Source: a bacterium
Lineage (GTDB): Bacteria; Krumholzibacteriota; Krumholzibacteriia; WVZY01
Direction of reading: 5' to 3'
NCBI GenBank assembly: GCA_027296025.1
Contig: JAPUJU010000166.1
Location: forward strand, 1 to 5,594
Length of the DNA: 5,594 nucleotides
Positions within the stretch are counted from its first letter, which is position 1, and each line of letters opens with the position of its first letter. This document shows, piece after piece, positions 1-5,594 of the stretch. The notes beneath the pieces were generated by a model, which searched no databases, was not told the DNA's origin, and saw only the letters and a program-made list of their open reading frames with translations. The translations under genes were made by a program, and so were the position numbers.

Positions 1-339
1 GCCCTGTCACCCACCAAGTGTCTCTGGTTCACCTGGACAGGAACGAAGATTCAGCGAACCTTATGTCTGATCGCCGATTCCGTCGGGATAAGTGCCATCG
101 ACCGCGACGTCGCCATCGAGCTTAGTGCCGGAGCACCGGAAGTTGTCCAGAAACTCCAACAAGCCTTCCACGAGCCCATCGACCCCGTCTCGCTCGCGGG
201 TCGACTCCCGGCCAAACAAACCAGAAAACTCGACGACCTTATCGCCGTGCCGCTACTCGTTCAGTCACTCGCCCACGATGCACTCGATATCCGCGGTGCC
301 GAGAGTCTTATTCGGGCGATGGAAACGGCTAGATACTAA
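1..339 (+). CDS. C-terminal end of a probable superfamily 2 (Lhr/Ski2-like) helicase, 5' truncated by window edge
   Basis: The first plus-strand frame is open from base 1 and ends at TAA 337-339, giving 112 codons with no start, so this is the tail of a larger gene entering from the left. Near its beginning it reads LWFTWTGTK (residues 8-16) followed by TLCLIADSVG. Near its end it reads KLDDLIAVPLLVQSLAHDALD. From memory, an aromatic-Trp-x-Gly-[ST] stretch followed by Thr-Leu and hydrophobics, then a late 'K-[FL]-D-x-L-[LI]-x-x-x-L-L' stretch ending near 'LD', is typical of the accessory C-terminal region of large DEAD/DEAH-box helicases of the Lhr/Ski2-like type. The helicase motor motifs (Walker A, DEAH, motif VI) would all lie outside the window, so the assignment rests only on this tail. 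Such proteins unwind nucleic acid with ATP and occur in DNA repair and in anti-phage systems. The gene converges on the ATPase gene, leaving a 256-base gap. The reading frame is well supported; the family call is moderate. Confidence 0.55.
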   Translation, partial: ALSPTKCLWFTWTGTKIQRTLCLIADSVGISAIDRDVAIELSAGAPEVVQKLQQAFHEPIDPVSLAGRLPAKQTRKLDDLIAVPLLVQSLAHDALDIRGAESLIRAMETARY

Positions 340-360
340 ATCACAAATCTGAGGACGTAT

Positions 361-426
361 ATGGTACCGAAGATGCTACGGACGCAGAACTTGTCTCGCA
401 ACAGCGATGTGCCGCCAGCCACCTGA
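361..426 (+). CDS. Possible 21-residue small ORF after the helicase-like gene (doubtful)
   Basis: An ATG at 361 opens a 21-codon frame ending in TGA at 424-426, encoding a short polar, basic peptide that begins MVPKMLRTQN. GAGGA at 351-355 precedes the ATG by 5 bases, a slightly close but good Shine-Dalgarno match. The ORF starts 21 bases after the upstream stop, as the next gene of an operon would. Against it: it has no recognisable domain, signal peptide or membrane segment, it is very short, and its last codons fall inside a hairpin (409-432). It could be a small leader-like peptide, the stub of a decayed downstream gene, or chance. Confidence 0.18.
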   Translation: MVPKMLRTQNLSRNSDVPPAT

Positions 427-432
427 CGGCGC
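409..432. other. Hairpin between convergent genes (possible transcript 3'-end structure)
   Basis: Arms GTGCCGCCAG (409-418) and CTGACGGCGC (423-432) enclose a 4-base loop (CCAC). Nine of ten positions pair in plus-strand RNA, counting one G-U pair, with a single C-A mismatch at 415/426. No T-run follows on either strand, so it is not a standard Rho-independent terminator. It could protect 3' ends or help stop transcription of the upstream plus-strand gene. One such hairpin in 256 GC-rich bases may also be chance. Confidence 0.3.
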
Positions 433-595
433 CAACCTGCCGCTCGCCCCAATCGCAAGCCCCTGTAATCGAAACCTCCCGTTCAACCTTAAAACGCCCC
501 TTTTCTTTATTTCGAAGCGGTCAACGCATGAGGCGACCAGATTCAATGACTGTGTTGATCGACAGGGAAACTCTTCCGGCGTGCAGCTCTTTGCA

Positions 596-3500
596 TCAGA
601 TAAGAGCGAAGCGGCCGTCCTTTAGGGCATAGACAGGAATGCTGCTCTCGACTTCCTTCATAAGTTCGACGGTGGGGGGGTGGCACGTGAATAGAAGGAT
701 CTGAAGGGACTGGGAAAGATCAAGAATGGCTTCTGCCGTAGCGCGGGCTCGGCCGGGATCAAAGTTGACGAGGATGTCATCGAATACCAGGGGGAGCGGC
801 TCTGAGCGGCGAACGAACTCCCGGACAAAACCGAAACGGAGAGCAAGGTAGAGTTGTTCGGCCGTGCCACGGCTGAGTTGGGCGACCTCTTTCGTCGAGC
901 CGTCGGGCGCGAGGACAATGAACTGATCCCCGTCGACCGGGACGCGAATCTCCATATAGTTGCCTTTCGTGAATTGGGTGAAAAACCGTTCCGCTTCTCT
1001 CAGCACGGCGGGGCGACGCTCTCGCTCATACTTCATCCGCGCCCGGTCGATCAGGCACGCGGCGATTTTCAGGATCGACCATTCCTCGGCACCCGATTCC
1101 AACTCCGCGCGTCCGGCCTGCTGCTTGATGCGCAGGCAAGACAGTTCCTCCGAACTCTCCAATTGTTCCAACTGTTCCTTCAAACGGCCACGGAGGTCCG
1201 CCGCATCGGTCTGTTCTTGCTCATGCCTTTTGATTGTGTCTTCTAATTCCAGCTGATCGGCACTCAGATTTTCGGGCGTGGTGTGTTCGAGTTCCTCTTC
1301 CAGGGTCTCAAGGGCTTCACCACCACCGACAAGTTGACGTAGCCGCGTTTCAAGGCCTCGAATCTCATCCTCCAGTCTGCGCCGAGTCTCGTAGTCAGAA
1401 GCGGTGCATCGGAAAGCTTCCTCTTCCGTCGTGTTCGCCGCTTGAAGGAGTTCACCGATCTCATGTTCGCGTTGATCGATCTGGCTTTGAAGCACGTCGA
1501 TCCCGTCTTCGAGTTCCTTGATCTTCTGGTTCAAGTTCTCTGCGAGGCGACGATTCTTCTCGACTCCGTCGAGTTCGGACGCCAAGGCAGAAACGGCTCG
1601 CGCCACGTCGTCGTCAGCGGGCTCCGCGCGGCCGACGGTGCCTATGAGCGATCGGACATCCCGGCAGTAAGAATCAACGGAGTCTTGCGATACCCGTTCC
1701 CGCGTCCGCAGTTCGTTGACTCGGCCGAACTGATCGCGAGCTCGCTCAATGGCTTGGACCATTTGAGGCGCGCTTTCAACAGAGAGCGAACTGCGAAGAC
1801 CGAGCTGCTCAAGCAAGTCTGTCCACTGCCGCCCGCAGCGCTGCTCTACTTTCACCGCGTCCCGGTGTAAGTCTTTTGCCTGGTCAGTCTTGCACTGTGC
1901 CCGGGCTGTCTGCTTCCTGGCGTCGTCCAGGCGGCGGGAAGCCTCCTCCAGCTCGCGCACTTTCTCTTCGTGGTCCTTGAGACAGGCGACAAGAGAGTCC
2001 ACCGCCGCTCCAGCATCCGCCGGAATGTCTTCATCGAAACCGCTGATGCTCGCCACAGATTTCACCTGTTGACGGTATTCTCGCATCGCAGCCATCATCT
2101 GGCCGATCCGTTCCCGGTCACTCTCAATGGCTTTGAGCTGCTCGCGGGCCGCATCCAGTCTGGCCAGGACGTTAGCCGCGTTTTCCGGCGACAGGGTTTC
2201 CGGCAGTCCTGTCTCCACCATCCATTGCCGCCATTCCTCCTCGGCCTTGTTCAGACGTTCCTTCTTTTCGTTTTCGGTCTCATTGGCTCGCGAGGTCGCA
2301 TCCTGGGCCTTCGCCAGATTGTCTTTGGCATCACCGCGTTTTTGTTCGGCGGGCTGGCGTCGCTGTAAGGCTTCAAGATGTCGCTCGACAAGTCCTTCGG
2401 CTTCATCCAAGGCGCGCCCATCAGGGCTGCTCTCGATCCCTGCCGATTCTGCCTGTGTTTTGACCTCTGAATCCAATTCAGCCAGCCCTTGACGCAGTTC
2501 CTCGATTTTCTCCTGAAGTTCCAGACTGCGATGTTCTAGATCACCGATCTCGTTCAACCGGTCTGTCCGCTTGCCTTTCGCTCGAGCGGCGGAAGTCCGG
2601 CCGGCCACAGCCAACAGAACGCTGACGATGACAGCCAACCCAAAGACGATGCCTCCCGATACCCAATCGCCGCGGCCAATCCCGAGCGTGAGGAGGCCAA
2701 TAAGTCCGACGACGAGAACCACCGGAAGAAGCCACGCGGGAAGCCCAAACGATTCGCGCTGCAAATCCTCTTTCAGGCGCGCAGCCTGAGCGTCCAAGTC
2801 CTGCTTCCGCTCTTCAAGGTGGCCGCGACGCGCCTGGCACTGTTCGGAATCGTTGAGCAGGGACCGCAACGCGCGCAGCGTACGCCTGCGTTCGGCGAGT
2901 TGCGCTTCGTCTTTCACTTTGGGCTCGGGCAAGGTTTCAAGCACATCTTCCGCTCGATCCAGGTCGCCGCGCGAGTCCTCAAGAGCCTGACGGGCATCCT
3001 GAGCGCGCCGGGCGGACTCCCGGTGTTCGGATCGCAGACCAGAAAGACGTTGATGATGTGCGGATATTTCCTCCTGGACGGCCAGCGACGTGTCAAACAC
3101 TTTCAGGCGTTCTTCGTTCCAGTTGGGGCCGATCTTGCGAAGTGTGTCGAGCAAATGGGTGAGCCGGGTCTCGCACTGTTTCTCGACACCGGGCAGGTCG
3201 ATCCGGGCATTTTCGTAGCGTTCCCGACTCAACTGCAACTTTCTGATGCCCTCGACATCCAGCGTCTTGGACGGCTGTGGCAGATTCCCAAGTGCTGAAG
3301 CGGCCTCGCCTTCCAGTCCTACAGCTTCTTCATTTTCCTTCCTTTCCAGTTCCCGCGGAACCAAACAGTCGCGCACGGCGAGCTTCGCTTCCTCCAACGC
3401 TTGGCGGCACGCATCAATCTCTTGCCGCACCGGGACGGACAGGTCGAACTCGCTGAGCTTGTTCTCGTCCCACTCTTCACCGAGATCGCGCAGCGCGTCA

Positions 3501-4555
3501 GCAAGCTTCTGTTCGGCCGATCCCCGCTCGTTCTGCAGCGAGAGATGTTCCTGCCGTCCCTGCTCATAGAGTTCCAGACTGCGGTCAAGCCGGCGAATGT
3601 CTTCGGCTGCACTCAATAGCGCTTCGTTGGTTTTTACGGCTGCAAGCTTCGCCTCGTCACTCGCTTTCTTCGTTCTCATTTCCTTTATCTGGTCACGGAA
3701 GCCGCGTCTTTCCGTGCTTAACGCATCAAGACGTTTGACCCCGTCCTCTGGAAAAGACTCGATCTTCGGTAGCGTCTGCAGCTTTTCCCGGTTGTCGCCG
3801 AGTGCGATCCAGTCCTCCCACGCCTGTTGGAGCAGCCGTCGCCTCTGGAGCCGTCGCCGAACGGCACTCAATTGCGAACTGATTTGCTGGATGCTGGATT
3901 CGCTGACCTCAAGTTCCGACTGAATTCGCTGGTACTCGTCCTGGTCTTTTTCGTGGTCTTTGATCTGCCGGCCAACAGTTTCGACGCGGCTGAGGATCTT
4001 ATTCATCGCCGGTTTTGACCCTCCGGGCGTAAACAAGTCGCCGAATTGCTTTTTCAGATCGCGGATGATCTCCGTGATGGTACGTGGCCCAACGCCAACA
4101 CCTGCGCTGTAGATTGCGTCTCGAACCTTCTCGGTATTAAGCGAGTCTAGCGTCTGAAGTTCCGAGAGACTGAAGGCAAAAACGTTCCGGTAAAGGTCGG
4201 CGGTCGCTGAGCCGATGAGTTGGCGAAACTCCTCCTCGCCACCCTGAGATCCGTCGGGCAACGTTACCGTGACTGGCCCGCTCCCTTTGCCTTCGAATCG
4301 CTCCACGATGATACGGTTGGATTGTCCATCAACCAGAACGATGCGTCCCCCTTTGCGACCACCTTTTAGCGGCGGGTAAAAATCCTTCTGTTTGCGGGAT
4401 GGTAGACCGAAGAGGACGGATCGCAAAAACGCGAGAAGGGTCGTTTTCCCTGCCTCGTTGTCACCCACAACAATCGACAGCCCCGCGGGGACGTCGGTAA
4501 ACGACACGTCCGCGAGACGCCCGAAACCTTCGATATGAAACTCCGCCATCCGCAT
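596..4555 (-). CDS. YhaN-like SMC/Rad50-family ATPase with a membrane hairpin at the coiled-coil apex
   Basis: This is a complete 1319-residue protein, the probable ATPase partner of the nuclease encoded just upstream. The split ATP-binding head is clear: Walker A GDNEAGKT (31-38), a family-typical FAFSLSEL segment (126-133), ABC signature LSRGTAEQ (1227-1234), Walker B PLVFDDILVNFD (1255-1266, catalytic-type acidic pair then D-loop) and H-loop His1292 in FTCHPP. Between the head halves lies a long charged coiled coil (about 185-1175). It is broken at 603-652 by two hydrophobic helices (about 605-627 and 632-652) joined by a short RGD turn and followed by a basic cluster (R653 to R666). That predicts a membrane hairpin with the coil and head in the cytoplasm. 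No CXXC zinc hook is present. Modules around W362 and W479 resemble each other, as do those around W775 and W911. From memory it is about 350 residues longer than B. subtilis YhaN. The ATG at 4555 is chosen because it overlaps the upstream stop and follows GAGGA by 9 bases; an ATG two codons on is less well placed. A role in DNA end processing is inferred from the family. Confidence 0.9.
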   Translation of the reverse strand: MRMAEFHIEGFGRLADVSFTDVPAGLSIVVGDNEAGKTTLLAFLRSVLFGLPSRKQKDFYPPLKGGRKGGRIVLVDGQSNRIIVERFEGKGSGPVTVTLPDGSQGGEEEFRQLIGSATADLYRNVFAFSLSELQTLDSLNTEKVRDAIYSAGVGVGPRTITEIIRDLKKQFGDLFTPGGSKPAMNKILSRVETVGRQIKDHEKDQDEYQRIQSELEVSESSIQQISSQLSAVRRRLQRRRLLQQAWEDWIALGDNREKLQTLPKIESFPEDGVKRLDALSTERRGFRDQIKEMRTKKASDEAKLAAVKTNEALLSAAEDIRRLDRSLELYEQGRQEHLSLQNERGSAEQKLADALRDLGEEWDENKLSEFDLSVPVRQEIDACRQALEEAKLAVRDCLVPRELERKENEEAVGLEGEAASALGNLPQPSKTLDVEGIRKLQLSRERYENARIDLPGVEKQCETRLTHLLDTLRKIGPNWNEERLKVFDTSLAVQEEISAHHQRLSGLRSEHRESARRAQDARQALEDSRGDLDRAEDVLETLPEPKVKDEAQLAERRRTLRALRSLLNDSEQCQARRGHLEERKQDLDAQAARLKEDLQRESFGLPAWLLPVVLVVGLIGLLTLGIGRGDWVSGGIVFGLAVIVSVLLAVAGRTSAARAKGKRTDRLNEIGDLEHRSLELQEKIEELRQGLAELDSEVKTQAESAGIESSPDGRALDEAEGLVERHLEALQRRQPAEQKRGDAKDNLAKAQDATSRANETENEKKERLNKAEEEWRQWMVETGLPETLSPENAANVLARLDAAREQLKAIESDRERIGQMMAAMREYRQQVKSVASISGFDEDIPADAGAAVDSLVACLKDHEEKVRELEEASRRLDDARKQTARAQCKTDQAKDLHRDAVKVEQRCGRQWTDLLEQLGLRSSLSVESAPQMVQAIERARDQFGRVNELRTRERVSQDSVDSYCRDVRSLIGTVGRAEPADDDVARAVSALASELDGVEKNRRLAENLNQKIKELEDGIDVLQSQIDQREHEIGELLQAANTTEEEAFRCTASDYETRRRLEDEIRGLETRLRQLVGGGEALETLEEELEHTTPENLSADQLELEDTIKRHEQEQTDAADLRGRLKEQLEQLESSEELSCLRIKQQAGRAELESGAEEWSILKIAACLIDRARMKYERERRPAVLREAERFFTQFTKGNYMEIRVPVDGDQFIVLAPDGSTKEVAQLSRGTAEQLYLALRFGFVREFVRRSEPLPLVFDDILVNFDPGRARATAEAILDLSQSLQILLFTCHPPTVELMKEVESSIPVYALKDGRFALI

Positions 4556-5594
4556 CAGTCATCTTCCTCGAGGAGTAAATCGGCGCACCGGCTTTCCGCT
4601 TCGTCCAGGAGCGTCCGGAGCGCATCCGCATCGGGCGAGTGAAGAATCTTGCTTGCCCTTCCGTGTTCGTAGAGATCGGCAAGTACTCCCTGAAGTTCGG
4701 CCATTTCGCCAGGCGAGTGGCGGATGTCATTGACGAGACGAAGCAAATCCCCGAGGAAATCTTGCGCGCCCCGTCGCGCATCGAGATCGATTTGCGGGCG
4801 AGTGCGCAGGACAAGTTTCTCGACCCAGATAAACGGCGTGCGTGCGGTGCCGAGATTGTGCAATTCATCCAGCAGATCTCGGGCGGCGTTTGGCCTCGAC
4901 AGTGAACGATGGAGCGGCCCGCGACCACGGAAGGTGATGCGTGTGACAACAGGCCGTTCCTCAGCCTGCCCGGCAAGTTCATCCATCTTCTCATCGATGC
5001 GATCGAGAAGAATGTCCATCGTTTCCAGTCCGGCGATATCTATGTAGCTGGCGAGCCAGCGCACGCTGTCCGTCGCGACAAAGTCCGGCTCGGCCTCGAG
5101 GTTGCCTTCGGACGTGACGCGGACAAAGAAACAACCCCGCGGTCCCGCCTCGTTGATGTGCCGGCCTTGGGTGTTTCCCGGATAGCCGATGAAAGGGTCG
5201 GCCTTTCGCAGCACGACCGATTCATGAATATGTCCAAGAGCCCAGTAGTCCAGGTTCGTTTCGACGAGGTCGTTCACCGAGCGGGGCGCATATGGGTCGT
5301 GCTGCGTGTCTCCTCCTGCATTGCAATGGAACAAGCCTATCTGGAACGGTTCGTCGCCTTCTCGTTTGAAGCCCTTGCCAAAGCGTTTCCCGATTTTTCG
5401 TGTGGGATAGCTGATGCCGTGAATACGAGCCACCGGCACGCCTTCCTTTTCGAAGATCACCGAATCCAGTTCTGGCCCGAAATCATGTACGCCGTCAGGC
5501 ATCTTGAGTGAATCGGCCCAACCGTCAAGCGGGTCGTGATTGCCATGCACGATGTACGCGCGGATGCCGGCCTCGTTGAGCTTGCGGAGCCCGT
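4555..5594 (-). CDS. YhaO-like (SbcD/Mre11-type) metallophosphoesterase nuclease, 5' truncated by window edge
   Basis: The frame is open to the right edge and ends at TGA 4557-4555, giving about 346 residues of a protein that from family size should be roughly 400. A GTG at 5550 is not the start: the frame continues upstream (LNEAGIRAYIV) straight into the VHGNHD motif, which lies inside the fold. Numbering from the V of VHGNHD, visible calcineurin-like phosphoesterase metal-site motifs are GNHD (3-6), His75 in IGLFHCN and GHIH (106-109). The motif I DxH and motif II GDxxD should lie beyond the edge. The blocks YAPRS (87-91), DYWALGHIH (101-109) and YPGNTQGRH (123-131) are characteristic of YhaO-type DNA repair exonucleases. 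Residues after about 160 form the C-terminal region expected to cap the active site and contact the ATPase. It is followed by the ATPase with a one-base overlap, the usual nuclease-then-ATPase order of SbcD-SbcC and Mre11-Rad50. Mn-dependent DNA nuclease activity is inferred from the family. The catalytic half that is visible looks intact. Confidence 0.9.
   Translation of the reverse strand, partial: GLRKLNEAGIRAYIVHGNHDPLDGWADSLKMPDGVHDFGPELDSVIFEKEGVPVARIHGISYPTRKIGKRFGKGFKREGDEPFQIGLFHCNAGGDTQHDPYAPRSVNDLVETNLDYWALGHIHESVVLRKADPFIGYPGNTQGRHINEAGPRGCFFVRVTSEGNLEAEPDFVATDSVRWLASYIDIAGLETMDILLDRIDEKMDELAGQAEERPVVTRITFRGRGPLHRSLSRPNAARDLLDELHNLGTARTPFIWVEKLVLRTRPQIDLDARRGAQDFLGDLLRLVNDIRHSPGEMAELQGVLADLYEHGRASKILHSPDADALRTLLDEAESRCADLLLEEDD
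4565..4569 (-). promoter_or_regulatory. Shine-Dalgarno sequence for the ATPase gene, inside the end of the nuclease gene
   Basis: On the minus strand GAGGA is followed by 9 bases and then the ATG at 4555-4553. It lies within the last codons of the nuclease gene, whose TGA (4557-4555) shares one base with the ATG (TGATG). This arrangement implies that ribosomes ending on the nuclease reinitiate on the ATPase, keeping the two subunits in balance. It also favours this ATG over the in-frame ATG two codons downstream. Confidence 0.7.

Larger units (their letters stand above)
340..595. other. Convergent intergenic region
   Basis: This stretch lies between two converging stop codons (TAA at 337-339 on plus, TGA at 598-596 on minus) and should hold the 3' ends of both transcripts. 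It contains one clear hairpin (409-432), a pyrimidine-rich tract around 496-512, and a 21-codon ORF with a plausible ribosome binding site. No canonical intrinsic terminator (GC-rich stem followed directly by a T-run) was found on either strand. A longer plus-strand frame starting at 407 runs into the 3' end of the ATPase gene and has a low-complexity, unfamiliar composition, so I do not count it as a gene. Confidence 0.6.

Noticed and set aside
92..352. 86-codon ORF overlapping the helicase-like fragment
   Set aside because: It is a Ser/Pro-rich frame of low plausibility. The frame starting at base 1 is open through the same region and carries helicase-like tail motifs.
496..512. T-rich tract as an intrinsic terminator for the plus-strand gene
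   Set aside because: No stable GC-rich stem directly precedes it; only a weak AAAA/TTTT pairing across CGCCCC was found.
541..595. Terminator hairpin for the ATPase gene
   Set aside because: Only 4-bp stems (CTGT/ACAG and TGCA/TGCA) were found, without a following T-run on the minus strand.
407..625. 72-codon plus-strand ORF across the intergenic region
   Set aside because: It runs 30 bases antisense into the end of the ATPase gene, has no evident ribosome binding site and no family resemblance.
2819..3298. 159-codon plus-strand ORF antisense to the ATPase coiled coil
   Set aside because: It is antisense to a continuous coiled-coil frame, has no motif and no convincing ribosome binding site.
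4461..4994. 177-codon minus-strand ORF spanning the nuclease/ATPase junction in another frame
   Set aside because: It overlaps the true genes in a shifted frame and encodes no recognisable domain. It is not evidence of a frameshift, because both real frames are intact to their overlapping stop and start.
4909..5511. 200-codon plus-strand ORF antisense to the nuclease gene
   Set aside because: It lies wholly opposite a frame carrying clear metallophosphoesterase motifs (GNHD, GHIH), and its own sequence shows no recognisable domain. It is a shadow frame.
5548..5550. GTG as the start codon of the nuclease gene
   Set aside because: It is the valine of the VHGNHD motif inside the catalytic fold. 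The frame continues upstream with typical residues to the window edge, so the true start is outside.

Overview
This bacterial window, with mixed, moderately GC-rich codon use, holds parts of two converging transcription units. The minus strand carries most of it: a two-gene Mre11/Rad50-type cassette of the YhaO/YhaN kind. It reads right to left as a metallophosphoesterase nuclease (5' end cut off by the right window edge) and then a complete 1319-residue SMC/Rad50-like ATPase. The two genes overlap by one base (TGATG), so they are almost certainly co-transcribed and translationally coupled. On the plus strand, the left edge holds only the last 112 codons of another gene, whose sequence resembles the C-terminal tail of a large superfamily 2 (Lhr/Ski2-like) DEAD/DEAH helicase.

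Layout: 1-339 (+) is the helicase-like C-terminus. 340-595 is a short convergent intergenic region with one good hairpin and a doubtful 21-codon ORF. 596-4555 (-) is the YhaN-like ATPase. 4555-5594 (-) is the YhaO-like nuclease. I see no tRNA, rRNA, insertion sequence, CRISPR array or other mobile element. The operon promoter must lie to the right of the window.

How the genes may work together: the nuclease and ATPase should form a complex that processes DNA ends or structures, the ATPase head gating the nuclease as in SbcCD and Mre11-Rad50. The ATPase differs from classical Rad50/SbcC. Its coiled-coil apex has no CXXC zinc hook but has two hydrophobic helices joined by a very short turn, which should tether the rod tip to the inner membrane. 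Two pairs of Trp/Gly-containing modules interrupt the coiled coil at nearly equal distances on either side of that apex. The adjacent helicase may be functionally related (DNA repair or anti-phage defence), but convergent orientation alone does not show this.

The organism cannot be fixed from the sequence. The long YhaN-like ATPase and the codon use would fit an environmental Gram-negative such as a Planctomycetota member, but this is a weak guess.
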